The position numbers were made by a program, and so were the translations under genes. A stretch of DNA of 64,000 nucleotides from Anodontia alba (taxonomy: Eukaryota; Mollusca; Bivalvia; Lucinida; Lucinidae), in contig OZ024827.1 of NCBI GenBank assembly GCA_964016985.1, forward strand, positions 62,322,681-62,386,680. The letters are read 5' to 3'. Position 1 is the stretch's first letter; each line of letters starts with the position of its first letter. The notes under the pieces are model-generated. The model had not been told where the DNA came from and ran no database searches. It saw nothing but the letters and a program-made list of their open reading frames with translations. Positions 31,769-42,639 of this stretch are shown here, piece after piece.

Positions 31769-32923
31769 ATATTTTCTGAAAGATTAGAAACTGCGAGTAG
31801 TCGTCGATAAATTCACATTGGAAGCAGGCTGTCATGGCCTATACACATCCATGATCTATGGGATAAATGCTACGATTGCCTAAGCAAACCTAGCGTTCGG
31901 TCGGCTGTATGGAAGTACGTTGAATCGTTCAGAAATTCGACTACATACAAAATTGAAATTACCGTATTGGTACACTTTAGTGTACGTCCTTATCAACAAT
32001 GTTCTAAACTTTGAAAAAAGTCCCTTTTACTCCCTAGTAATTGCGTAAGAAAAACTGATGGATGAGTGGCAAACAGTGTAGGCCCTGATCAGACGATCTG
32101 GGTCTTCACTGTTTATTTGGGCATGTCTGTCCCAGTTATTAGAGTAATTCACTAATTATGGTTTATCACATGACCGTCAAGTTATTCAGTGAAATAACCC
32201 ATGTCATAAAAATCATATAACCACGAGTGTAACCACCTGCAAGGCTTCTCATTGGTTAGCCTAATTACCCTCATTAATATTCGTATTACTCCGTTTATTG
32301 ATTACAACCAAGATGGTGTCCGCGTTCGCCGATACAACTTTTACTTTTGAAAGTTCCTGTCTTCAATTTTGAGATGAATGATAAATGTCAGACCGATGGA
32401 AGGGGACGACAAAACACAATCGCAATGTGAATAACACGGCTACCAGAAATATTCATGGTGGTTAAAATTCGATGTTTTCCGGCAACACATTTGAAGGCAT
32501 TTTCAACATCGATGCCGGCAAACAGTTAATAAAAAAAAAATACCTCCTCCAAAAAAGCATTGGAGGATAACATGACCCCGATAGTCAATAAAAATGTCAA
32601 ATTAAAATCCAAATTTCAGTTAAAATGTATTATATTCTTGAAATCTGTCATTTACTTGGGTATATCATCCACCGTATAAACTGTATTGATCAAGGTCAAA
32701 GACCTTTAAATACGACAGCTAATTTCGGGGGATTTCCCTACTGATTCGCAGTGACGTATTGACTCGCTGAATGACGTTGAAAGGATTTTTTTATTCTTTA
32801 ATTCATTTATTCAAATGAAATATTTATTAGCTCAAATAATAATCATCATTAATTGCTACAGTTTAATGGATAATAAATGGCATATCTATCTTGTTTTCTG
32901 TTATTTTCAAATAATAAACAAAC
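31769..32923. other. Gene-free stretch
   Basis: Contains a truncated GCAAACAGTGTAGG hairpin at 32069-32115. No coding signal. Confidence 0.4.
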
Positions 32924-33030
32924 TTTTTTTTTTGTTTTTTTTTGTTTTTTTTTTTTGTTGTTGTTGTTTGTTTGTTTGTTTGTTTGTTTTTTGTTTGTTT
33001 TTTGTTTGTTTGTTTGTTTGTTTTTTATTA
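32924..33030. repeat. T/GTTT low-complexity tract
   Basis: T-runs and GTTT repeats. Open frames across it are compositional. Confidence 0.95.
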
Positions 33031-33137
33031 TTCTTTGTAGTACTATTAAACCTTGGTCCGGTCAGCTGTGGAAAGCCGTTATCTTAACATATTGTGTACA
33101 TTTTTGTCTCTGCAAGGGTCATGTGATAAACAGAATA

Positions 33138-33277
33138 TTACATTTGTAGTCATTTAATATTAAATTTATGAAACTCATTGGGTAATTTCGGTATTTTGCT
33201 CGCCTAAAGGCTCGCAAAAAACCGAAATTACCCAATCTCGTTTCATAAATTTCATATTAAATGACCACTCATGTAAG
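33138..33277. repeat. 140-bp palindrome
   Basis: GTCATTTAATATTAAATT, TGGGTAATTTCGGT and TTTTGCTCGCC pair with their inverses across the loop TAAA. Outer TTACAT/ATGTAA also match. Single copy. Confidence 0.65.
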
Positions 33278-33461
33278 ATCCTCTCTATACAAGGCTGTGA
33301 CACTACCGTCACTACTACATGCTTGTGAGGCATAGAGAGTCAACCATCACCGCACCAATATTCTTATCAATTTCACATCATTGCGTTAACAATTATATAA
33401 TAGTGAAAACAGGGATAGGCAGGGTGTACATTATGAGGATTGGTTTCAGAATTTTGCAGTT

Positions 33462-33487
33462 TTTTTTTTTTTTTTTTTTTTTTTTTT
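33462..33487. repeat. Poly-T run
   Basis: About 26 T; generates a lysine-rich frame on the minus strand. Confidence 0.95.
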
Positions 33488-33649
33488 CAAACCGCTTTTA
33501 AATTTGTTAGTTTCAGCAACCGTTTTCATTAAATAAATAAATGTCTCATAACCCAAATCAACCTTATTGCACGACCCGCAGCAAAGTCGACTGATCCGAC
33601 CGATTGAAAGGTTGACTTTCGAAGAGTAACCCCTAATCACATTGTGAGT

Positions 33650-34020
33650 CCATCTGTCTGTCTGTCTGACTGTCTGTCTATCCGTATGTGGTCAGTTAGC
33701 GAAAAGGGTCATAGCGCTTAAACTGTTGGGAATAGTTTGATAATTTTGGGGAAAACTGATAAATACCGTTAAGACCTAGCCAATGAACTTGCCAAATTTG
33801 ACTTTTCACTGACAGAGGCTAAGCCCAGGAAATCAATTGTGAAAATATGAAAATGGCCATAACCGTGTGGAATATTTTGATTGTTTTCACCCTGTTGAAT
33901 ATTTTTTATATTTTTACACGTACTGGTTGATACCGACAAGATCTAGCCAATGGACTTGCAGAATGTTTGATTTTATCGACCCGAGGCTGAGCCGAGGCAA
34001 AAAAAGTCCTATGATTAAAG
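33650..34020 (+). repeat. Two-unit tandem repeat after a CTGT microsatellite
   Basis: A CTGT run at 33653-33685, then two units sharing TACCG(T/A)(T/C)AAGA(C/T)CTAGCCAATG, ACTTGC and GAGGCTGAGCC-like text about 190 bp apart. Confidence 0.5.
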
Positions 34021-34510
34021 TTTACTGTACGGTTTTATACTAAACCGACATATCATATAAAGCGAGTCACGCACCTCTGCGGATAGTTGATTTCCATTAT
34101 TATATGGTGAAAATGCAATGTCTTTCATAGCTCTAGATAACATGGTTATTAAGATAAATATTTTCTCATTTCTCCATAAACGCATAATACTATGCTGTGA
34201 GTAGGCATTTTATGCGCCTCGTAGATCACAAGATATGTGTTTCTGGAGAAAACACATATCTTCACAAGATACACAAGATCACAAGATATGTGTTTCTGGA
34301 GAAAAGAGATAAATACCAACAGTTCTTCTTTAAAATGGCTTATCTAGATTTAAGAGTAAAATGGACGAGCCAGTTTACATAAATGTGTTAACTATCTCAG
34401 GGAGCTACTAAAGATCAAATGGCAAGACAGGATCTCAGACACAGAAGTCCTAAAGAGGGCAGAATTGACAAGAAATTATATTCTTCTGAAGCAGGCACAG
34501 TTAACGCTTA

Positions 34511-34715
34511 GCATTCTGGGTAAAAAAAATTCAGCAGACGACATTTTGAAATAATTTTCTTATTTTTCCAAGAAAACAGGCTTTGACATTTCATGCAAAT
34601 TGTCTCCAACGGAGACTATTTGCATGAAATATCAAATCCTGTTTTCTGGATAAAAAAAAAATAAGAAAAATATCATCAATTTGTCGTCTGCTGAATTAGC
34701 CCAGAAAGACAGGCT
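34511..34715. mobile_element. Family K MITE, copy K2
   Basis: TIRs TTCTGGGTAAAAAAAATTCA and the inverse of TGAATTAGCCCAGAA, with CAGCAGACGACA / TGTCGTCTGCTG. The apex CTTTGACATTTCATGCAAAT pairs with its inverse. Preceded by TTAACGCTTAGCA, the probable true end. Confidence 0.72.
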
Positions 34716-34842
34716 GACCGACCATGTGACCAGAATGCCAGCTGATCGATTGCCAAAGAAAAAATGTCTACGGTGTGCAAGAGAATGGTGAGAGTCCCAA
34801 GGCGGACAGAAGGAATGTGAAACATTTACTGAAGGAAACAAC

Positions 34843-35032
34843 CCTTTCAACCCTGAGTTATTAAAATAGACTTTTCCATCTCTGCATTTGGAACCATTGT
34901 TGCCAAAAGGGTGACAATTGTAAATGAATGGCAAACATTGTAGATCCTGATGAGATGGCTCATTACGAGCCGTCTCACCTGGATCTACACTGTTGGCAAA
35001 AGTATCCAGCTTGGTCTACAGAACTGAAAAGG
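34843..35032. mobile_element. Family H MITE, copy H5
   Basis: CCCTTTCAACCCTGAG start, core GATGAGATGGCTCATTACGA with pair CGTCTCACC, end GAACTGAAAAGG before TTAA (35033-35036). Confidence 0.75.
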
Positions 35033-35740
35033 TTAATTATGCGAACCGATTCCCAGGAGGGTGCTGCTCAAGAAAGTCGTGCTCAAGATGGCGCGGCTTC
35101 ATCAGAAGCGGTGTTTTTACTTGTTGAAGAATGGAGCATATTTGTACCCCAGCTGTAAAAGAGAAGCGCGAAGCAAGCACACACGGACGAACAAACAATT
35201 CTAACGACTGTGATGGTCATGGTCAGACTGACGAACCAATCAATTTTTTTTTTCATATCGATATTTAACTCTTTCGGCGCCAAATTCCAGACTGCATTTG
35301 TCGTCCGTTTTTGTTTGTTTGTTTTTTGTGGGGTTTTTTTTGTTTGTTTGTTTTTTTGTTTGTTTGTTTTTTTGTTGTTGTTTTTTTTTTTTTTGTTTTT
35401 TTGGTTTTTTTTTTTTTTTTTTTTTTTTTTGTTTTGTTTTGTTTTTTGTGTGTGTGTCTTTTTGTTGTTGTTTTTTTTGTTGTTTTTTTAACAAACTATC
35501 GATGTGGAAAAAAACTTATATGTAATGTTGAAAGACTGAATGTCTGAATGTCAAACAGCGTAGATCCTGATGAGACGGCTCATTATTATTATTTTATTTT
35601 ATTTTATTTTTTTTTTTTACAGAGAAAATAAGACTTGTCATTACATCTGAATTGTCTGCCTAGAAGACAATTCACATGAAATGTAAAGTCTAATTTTCCC
35701 TGACAAATAACACAATCATTTTTTTTAATGTTGTCTGCTA

Positions 35741-37021
35741 CGAGGGTGAGTCAATAAATAACCAGCCTAACTTATTTCCGGTTGAGATCCACCTCTTCTT
35801 TTTCGATGTAATTGCCCTCTAGTATGATGAACTTAGACCAACGGTGTTCAAGTGTCATCAGCCCAGAACTGAAAAAGTCAGGGTCCTTTCCATTGAACCA
35901 CTCCTCAACTGCCGTCACGACTTCTTCATCAGACCGGAAATGAAGTCCACGGATATCCTTTTTCAAGTTTGGGAATAGGAAGAAGTCACTAGGAGCTAAG
36001 TCAGGCGAATAGGCAGAATGTGGTATTAATTCATACCCGTTTCGCTCTACAGCATCCATTGCAACTTTGCAAAGATGGACTCTCGCGTTGTCCTGTTGCA
36101 TCAAAACAACTTTAGAGAGTTTACCTCGGCGTTTTTCACGGATGGCGGTTCTCAGCTGGTCTAACAAGTTTGCATAGTACACGCCAGTTATTGTACTTCT
36201 CTTGGATAAAAAGTCCAACATAATAACGCCTTTTGCGTCCCAAAATACTGTGGCCATCACCTTGCCAGCAGATGGTTGAGTCTTGAACTTCTTTGGCCTC
36301 GGGAACCCAGGCCCTACCCACTGACGACTCTGGGCTTTATTCTCTGGCTCATAATAATGAATCCAAGTCTCATCTACAGTCACCAGACGCAAAAGAAAAT
36401 CATCTTTTGACCTAAAATGCTTCAACAAGGCGCTGCATACTGATGCTCTGGTTGCCATTTGCTCATCCCTAAGGGATTTGGGGACCCAACGGGCTGTTAG
36501 CTTGCGCATACCTAAACGATCATGTAAGATTGTTGAAACGCTACCATGTGAAATGCCTAATGCCTGCGCTATTTCTTCCACCTGAATTCGCCTATCAGAG
36601 TATACCAGATCCCGAAATTTCTTACACATTTCTTCGTCGGTGGCATCCAGTGGGCGTCCAGACCTGGCTTCATCTTCTAAAGACGTTATACTGCGTTTGA
36701 ATTCCCCTACCCAGAATTTAACCTGAGCATAAGATGGTGCAGAAGACCCATAAACATCGGCTAGCTCGCCGTGTATTTCCTTGCCTGTTTTACTTTTTAA
36801 ATACAAGTACCGAATTACAGCACGGTACTCAACTTTAGATGAAAAGCACGCCTTTGCATCACTAGCCATGTTTGACATTCAATATCGTATTAAAGAATGA
36901 CTCGATACGTGTGCAATTTTGTACCCATGTATAAAACATATATTGAAACAAAGCATGAAAATCGTGACCGTCTCGGTCCATCGGAAATGGGATAGGCTGG
37001 TTATTTATTGACACGCCCTCG
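35741..37021 (-). mobile_element. Complete mariner transposon
   Basis: 1281 bp, TA at 35739-35740 and 37022-37023. The TIRs are 28 bp (35741-35768 and 36994-37021) and differ at only two positions (CGAGGGTGAGTC against CGAGGGCGTGTC). It contains one uninterrupted transposase gene. It interrupts a GTCTGC-TA-CAAATTTGC sequence of the surrounding K/L repeat. Confidence 0.95.
35772..36878 (-). CDS. Mariner-family transposase, intact
   Basis: A 368-residue protein, the usual mariner length (about 345-370). Residues 1-125 hold two helix-turn-helix regions for TIR binding (the first around 14-60, the second around 97-125). WVPKSL at 131-136 matches the mariner WVPHEL motif. The catalytic triad is D169 (VTVDETWIHYY), D263 (QQDNARVH) and D298 (YSPDLAPSDFF), spaced D-94-D-35, i.e. 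D,D34D. It cuts at the TIRs and inserts at TA. The stop codon lies 3 bp inside the left TIR, so the gene fills the element. I chose M1 as the first in-frame ATG, about 115 bp from the right TIR; M4 is an alternative start. No frameshift or missing residue is visible, unlike the two dead mariners downstream. No splice or promoter signals are evident. Confidence 0.96.
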   Translation of the reverse strand: MSNMASDAKACFSSKVEYRAVIRYLYLKSKTGKEIHGELADVYGSSAPSYAQVKFWVGEFKRSITSLEDEARSGRPLDATDEEMCKKFRDLVYSDRRIQVEEIAQALGISHGSVSTILHDRLGMRKLTARWVPKSLRDEQMATRASVCSALLKHFRSKDDFLLRLVTVDETWIHYYEPENKAQSRQWVGPGFPRPKKFKTQPSAGKVMATVFWDAKGVIMLDFLSKRSTITGVYYANLLDQLRTAIREKRRGKLSKVVLMQQDNARVHLCKVAMDAVERNGYELIPHSAYSPDLAPSDFFLFPNLKKDIRGLHFRSDEEVVTAVEEWFNGKDPDFFSSGLMTLEHRWSKFIILEGNYIEKEEVDLNRK

Positions 37022-37047
37022 TACAAATTTGCTTATTTCAAGGGTTA

Positions 37048-37507
37048 AGAGACGAGTAGAGAATTACTGAATTTGTAGGGGGGAAAAAAACGTTCCTTTT
37101 ACACAAACTAAGCGATATCTTTCCGGATTATTATAAACTTGGTTTTGGATAAAAAGAAAATTGCCGCCTACTAGTAACTCAGGGCGAGTGGTGAAATTCA
37201 GCATCTTTTTACTGCCTCTTATAGAATGACAACAACCTTCGTTATTAGAAAATTACAAATAGTAATACTTTACGGCTAAGAAAATTAAATCAATTTCGCA
37301 AAAACTGGAACTAGTAGGCAACATATTAGTTTCGATGTCTAATATAATGAAATTAAGGAAGGGTAGAAAATTGAAATTCTACAAGTTAGGGAATTTGTCA
37401 AGTATATAAATTTCAATTTTGGCGCTTGTGAAATTGAATTTCGAAATCAGAATGTCTTACGGCAGGATTGAGATACAATATGGTAAAAGGGCACTTATTT
37501 TATAAGG
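37048..37507. other. Gene-free stretch
   Basis: AT-rich, no repeat partner recognised. Confidence 0.35.
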
Positions 37508-37660
37508 GAACAGGAAAGGCCCAGATCAGTCGCGCATCCATATTCCATATGGTATATATATTCTACAATACCCATTTAATCAGTAAGTGGGCGAAGAAGG
37601 CCCTGATCAGACTGCGCGAATGCGCAGTCTGATCTGGGCCTTCATTGCCCGCATAGGGCA
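37508..37660. repeat. Family N palindromes, copy N4
   Basis: AAGGCCCAGATCAGTCGCGC, then a second hairpin AGGCCCTGATCAGACTGCGC paired with its inverse across GAATGCG. Confidence 0.65.
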
Positions 37661-37964
37661 TAATGACTTTTTCCTACGTTGTCAAAAATGTTCTCAGCAA
37701 TAACTCACCAATTACAACCATTCCGTTTCAGTATCATCTTTCGATGTAGATCAATTTTCTTATTTTGTAAATGTACGAGTTTCACTGCTTATTTGTAAGC
37801 CTTTAATGATCTCCAGACGTAAATATCAAACTGAAAGAAAACAGCTTTGCAAAACTTCGAAAATTTCTACCTCACATTTCAAACTGCACACTGGCAGAAA
37901 AAGGAACTGCTTCCTTTGCATACCAGTTATTTCCTAAAGAAAGCTACTCATAAAGGAAAAGAGC
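37661..37964. other. Gene-free stretch
   Basis: No feature seen. Confidence 0.3.
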
Positions 37965-38415
37965 TCGGGGGGAGTAACTTGGGGGTAATTGTGGTACGGG
38001 TGTGCGAGCCAGTATTTCAAAACCTACCCCATTCATATATACCTAACCTTTGAAAAAACGGACCCATTCATATACTTGATCATCCGAAATGTTGACCTAT
38101 TCATATACTGCCCTCTGATTTTTTGTACCCATTTATTGCTGGTAGTTAGACAAATATCGCAGTCAATTCATTGAATACCAAGAGAACAAGCAGTCTCAAA
38201 AAATATCTGCGCAAAAAATATGTTCATATACCAGGATATCAGAAAAGTGGGGCCTTTCACAAAGGAATCCAGAAAAATCGGGTCATTCATATACTTTTTG
38301 TTGAAAAAAGGGGGCCAGTCATATACCTGGAAGCGCTGAAAAAGGGGACCATTCGGCACGCACATCCATACTATGTCATATATAGGAAGTTAACCCCTGA
38401 CAACCCCCCTCCGCG
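37965..38415 (+). repeat. Dispersed repeat Y, copy 2
   Basis: Counterpart of 24776-25300. Ends in a C-rich tract (38401-38457), as copy 1 ends in a CCCTCCC tract. Confidence 0.55.
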
Positions 38416-38607
38416 CCCCCCCCCCACCCCCCACACCCCCCCCACGCCCCCTCCGAGGAAAGGAGTTACATTCCTGTTGAGAAGGGAAGTGAACACGTTT
38501 AGGTTAGTGCAGAGGCGTATCTATTCACCTTAAAAGTTATGTCATCTAAAACGCAATGTTTCATGTCCGCCGATGCTTCCTAGGACCATAGACTACTATG
38601 ACACCAT

Positions 38608-39197
38608 TGTTATATAACAGGGTGTTCAATTGTTTTAAACAACATGTTTACTATGTTTCCATAAATAGCTTTATTTACTATGTTTCCAAAAGTAACTTCC
38701 TAGAACAACATGTTTACAATAACATGATGTTTACGTCCTTCATTCTGGACTGAGTTAATTTTGGCATGTCATGGAAGATTTAGAAGTTTCTTGATTGGAA
38801 CTGGAAAATAAGAGATGCTTGTAGTAAATCCTTTTTCTAGAACCTTCTTTGATATTATATAAGGAGAACAGATTTTCATCTGGGCATCTTTGTATACTTT
38901 CACTGGAAATTATTCTATACTGGATACTTTACTATTTTATTCATTCTGGACTTAAATTCTGAATTCAGGAACATTAAATTGTGGGATCAGAAACTGATAT
39001 TCAAAGGATTTGTTTTATAAATTCTCATGGTTTATTTCAGAGGGACTTTGTGACATAAACTTGAAAGGTACTGTCTACTTACATTCTTTTGTTTTGAATC
39101 TTGTCTTATTTTTTTTGTGGAATAAATATTGTTAATAATTTAAAACTTGTTGCTGGTTTCACTTTCATTTCTTTCTCGTTACGCCTGGCTCGTAACA
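38608..39197 (+). mobile_element. Probable solo LTR
   Basis: 590 bp beginning TGTTATATAACAGG and ending GGCTCGTAACA, so it has TGTTA...TAACA termini. The flanks CCAT (38604-38607) and CCAT (39198-39201) form a 4-bp TSD; identity extends to ACACCAT because the LTR itself ends in ACA. A TATATAAGG box lies at 38857-38865, and AATAAA at 39121-39126, about 70 bp before the end, in the order promoter then poly(A) signal. No internal coding region, primer-binding site or second LTR follows. Gypsy-like by TSD length; family not determined. Confidence 0.6.
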
Positions 39198-39259
39198 CCA
39201 TGACATGACTTTCTGCAGCTGACTGCTTACAAAACATGATAGAAAAGTGAGCCAGCGCA

Positions 39260-39475
39260 TGACAAAACCAACAAAATGGCATGTGCGCCCAACGAAGACT
39301 CAGATCAGCCTGGGCATCCGCCCAGTCTGATCAGAGTCTTCTCTGTCCGCATGAAGAAAGCTTGGGTCCTTAGCTACCCATTGAGCGCACAGCGAAGACT
39401 CTGATCAGACTGGGCGGATGCCCAGGCTGATCTGAGTCTTCGTTGGGCGCACATGCCATTTTGTTGGTTTTGTTG
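39260..39475. mobile_element. Family N palindromic element, copy N5
   Basis: Near-perfect arms: GACAAAACCAACAAAATGGC, ATGTGCGCCCAACGAAGACT and CAGATCAGCCTGGGCATCC with inverses. Each arm also folds on itself, giving a double hairpin. Confidence 0.8.
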
Positions 39476-39570
39476 TGAGCTGACTTAAATATAAGTGAAG
39501 CTACTGAGGCAATGGTATAAACACGAAGCACTTCCTTCCCGAGGCACCGAAGGATGAGATGAAAAACATA

Positions 39571-39846
39571 TAGTCGACTCTCGTTATCTCGAAGTCCAAG
39601 GGACTCTCTGAAACACTTCGAGATATCCGTACCTCGACATATCAGATTTGCGAAAACAATAAATCGAACAGCCACAGTTAACAAATGAATATGTAATTTG
39701 ACTCCTGAAGTTAGATATATATTGAAAATATTGTGGAAAAGAGGAGAAATTGCTCCAATTTCTCCTCTTTTCCACAATATTTTGTTACCTATTGTCAGAT
39801 TTCCTTGTTAAAACTGGGACAAGATTTTCACTTCGAGATAAGCGGT
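39571..39846 (+). mobile_element. Family B MITE, copy B3 (3' truncated)
   Basis: TAGTCGACTCTCGTTATC start, full arms and hairpin GGAGAAATTGCTCCAATTTC, then lost after CTTCGAGATAAGCGGTTA. Confidence 0.85.
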
Positions 39847-39935
39847 TACTATGGCAACACAAACGCAACATAAGAAACCGAACAAAGAAGGGCTGCAATT
39901 GAGGAACCGCTTTTATCGGCCAGTCCAAAAAAATA

Positions 39936-40301
39936 ATCAAAGTACTGACAGCACTCGGGGGTCGATTCTTGGGAAAATGGCTTTGAACAGGGACTTAAGA
40001 CTGTTTCCTTCAACCCTTAACTTCCTGTAATTTAAGCAAGCACTGCAGACCCTGATCAGACGCCGCGTTCTTCTGTTTGCCAATGTTCCAAATGTCCAAG
40101 TCCATGGTTTATAGATAGCCCTCTTTCAACAGCACTCTGACGTCACAGCGATAAAAATAGCGCGGCTTTTAAATAACCATTACCTGGATTTCGTTTAACG
40201 CGCGGTTTGATTACATTGGTCAATGATAATCACGTCGGCAACTAACTTAAGGAATTTTTGGCGTTTGTATAATATGGCTCGATTGTAAATAATCGACCCA
40301 A
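39936..40301 (+). mobile_element. Family F element, copy F3
   Basis: ATCAAAGTACTGACAGCACT, GGGTCGATTCTTGGG, CTGACGTCACAGCG (perfect CRE), CATTGGTCAATGATAATCAC, end AATCGACCCAAA. The core hairpin has lost part of its right arm. Confidence 0.75.
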
Positions 40302-41029
40302 ATAAACCAGTTTTATTCTCGCGAAACCTCACCCTTAATTCTGAAACATATGTTCGTTCCGCATAGAGGTCCCCTATCTCATCACAGTAAATCATATAAT
40401 CGCAAACACTATGCTGAAACCAAGGAAATGGCTTAATGGCGATCTGAATCCAGAACACAAGAAAACTACAAACAGGATTACGATGGTGGTAGGTAGTGGG
40501 TGGGAGGAGCTGGGGTTGGGATAGATCATTGATAGTCAAAAAGACTTCCATTGTAGAATGTATCAATGCGCATGGCATCCACAGATATGTATGAATAGTC
40601 TCAAATGATAAGATCTGTAGCTGTACTTTAATGTAACTGTCCAATAACGATTTATGTCTTTAATGGTGGCTGTCTCAAGCAAATTGAATACCATCTATTA
40701 CTTACATTCCAAAGAATTCCATATCCGGGAACTATAGTGCGACGCGGAGGAAACTTTCTGATTTAATTTTATATTATCGTCGGCCATAATTACAACATCG
40801 GACAAGGAGAGCTTTTATTGTAACCAAAATAAATCAAGACAGTACAGACGAAAGTAAATTATTTGCTTTATTTTAGTGTTATTGCAGCTGATAAAATTTA
40901 GTAAAGTTTAAGCCGAAAAGGGGAACTTAGCATCTCTATCACCTTAATTAGCAAACATTTACTACACTAGACAGTCGTACAAGCTTGTCTTCCTTTCATA
41001 TCCATGTCTTCACGATGGATTATTATTAG
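40302..41029. other. Gene-free stretch
   Basis: A 149-residue minus-strand open frame (40195-40644) overlaps F3 and has no domain, so I do not call it. Confidence 0.45.
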
Positions 41030-41308
41030 CATCACGAAAACATACCTATATAATTTTGACCCCCTTAAACCCCACTTTTACATTGTAAAACTGGGGTTTA
41101 CAAGGGTATACATTATTTTTCTTATTTCTGCTCAAAAACATAGATTGTGGGTACTCGTTAGAACCGCCTCATCGAGGCGGTTCTAACGAGTACCCACAAT
41201 CTATGTTTTAGCAGAAATATGAATAATATCAGATTTTTTTTACCTGAAACTTTTCATTTTTTGGTAGTAAAATCTTCAGTATATTTGAATAGGCGTGTTT
41301 TCGTAATG
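41030..41308 (+). mobile_element. Family A MITE, copy A8
   Basis: CATCACGAAAACATACC to GGCGTGTTTTCGTAATG. Full-length apex palindrome GAACCGCCTCATCGAGGCGG. Confidence 0.92.
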
Positions 41309-41498
41309 GGCTCGAAAATGTGATGTGTCAGCGTTCCGAATTTCTCTTATTTTTTCTAGTTTATTTGTTTTTCCAAATAAACACTTTTTTAACATTTTTT
41401 CCCTTATTCAGTGGTGCAGTTTTCACTTTTAAAAAAGTGCAAAGAAAAAGACTTCACTAATTTTGTTCTTGTTGTTACTTTTAATTTTTATTGAAATA

Positions 41499-41801
41499 CA
41501 GTAGACTCTTGTTATCTCGAAATTCAAGTGACTCTCCGAAATACTTCGAGATATCTGTACCTCGACATATCAGATTTGTAGAATTGAGGAAAATTAGATC
41601 GAACAGCCACATTTCACAAATGGATATGTAATATATGTAATTTGACTCCTGAAGTTAGCGATATATTTAAATATCGTGGAAAAGAGAAGAAATATTTCGT
41701 TACCTCCTGTTAGATATCCATGTTCAAATAGGGACCATATTTTCACTTCGAGATAAGCGGTTATTCGAGATAAGCGAAGTCGAAATAACGGGAGTCGAGT
41801 G
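41499..41801 (+). mobile_element. Family B MITE, copy B4 (central hairpin deleted)
   Basis: TA CAGTAGACTCTTGTTATC to GATAACGGGAGTCGAG-TG TA (41497-41803). The GGAGAAATTGCTCC apex is reduced to GAGAAGAAATATTTC. Confidence 0.82.
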
Positions 41802-42222
41802 TATCTTTATATTTTCACATAATGTCATGACTAATTAATATATTTTATTTTATAAATTTCTATACCTTCTCGCTTTCTTTTAAGTTACATTCGCCACATT
41901 TGTAGTGATCTCGTAATAACAAACATCTTTCTGCAGTCAAATAGAGAAATGCTATTTTTGCACGGTCACAAAACAGCCAAATGGTGGTATTCCGCTACAA
42001 AATAATTTGACCAAGTCCGTTGTACACATTGACCTGTAAGGTTTTGACAAAAACCAGATCTCAGAGCTGTTCAATGTAAGTGTCTTTAACTATTTTATAT
42101 TTCTCAAAAATCGGAGAATGTCATATGCTGATGTTGTTACCAAAGATCTTTTACAGAAAATATCCGAAAAAAACATCGATCATAGGTTGAAAGGGTCACG
42201 ACTGGATATATTTTCACACTAT
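41802..42222. other. Gene-free stretch
   Basis: No feature seen. Confidence 0.3.
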
Positions 42223-42501
42223 CATCACGAAAACATGCCTATATAATTTTGATTCCCTTAAACCCCACTTTTATATAGTAAAACTGGGGTTTACAGAGGT
42301 ATACATTATTTTTCTTATTTCTGCTCAAAAACATAGATTGTGGGTACTCGTTAGAACCGCCTCGGCGAGGCGGTTCTAACGGGTACCCACATTCTAATTT
42401 TTGAGCAGAAATATGAAATAATATCAGAATTTTTATCTGAAAACTTTCAGTTGTTGGTGGTGAAATTTTCAATATATTTGAATAGGCATGTTTTCGTAAT
42501 G
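42223..42501 (+). mobile_element. Family A MITE, copy A9
   Basis: CATCACGAAAACATGCC to GGCATGTTTTCGTAATG, apex GAACCGCCTCGGCGAGGCGG intact. Confidence 0.92.
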
Positions 42502-42639
42502 CAAAGAGAAACATCACACTTCCCTCGCTTTAATGTCAGTTTTGCCCGTTGTAACCAATCGGGACTACAAACGTATGAGTGTTATTTTATTGCTTCGTTC
42601 ATCTCTGAGAATGAAGGAGTGTTAAATACACATCAATAT

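Larger units (their letters stand above)
35267..37047. mobile_element. Composite TTAA-bounded element (L and K parts) holding the mariner
   Basis: The left edge is TTAACTCTTTCGGCGCC and the right edge CAAGGGTTAA. Between them lie a T-rich tract (35301-35490), a GATGAGACGGCTC half-hairpin, a K-type hairpin (35620-35705) and the mariner. Exact relations of the L and K parts are uncertain. Confidence 0.45.

Noticed and set aside
40195..40644. 149-residue minus-strand open frame
   Set aside because: Overlaps family F copy F3, no recognised domain, no codon or homology support.
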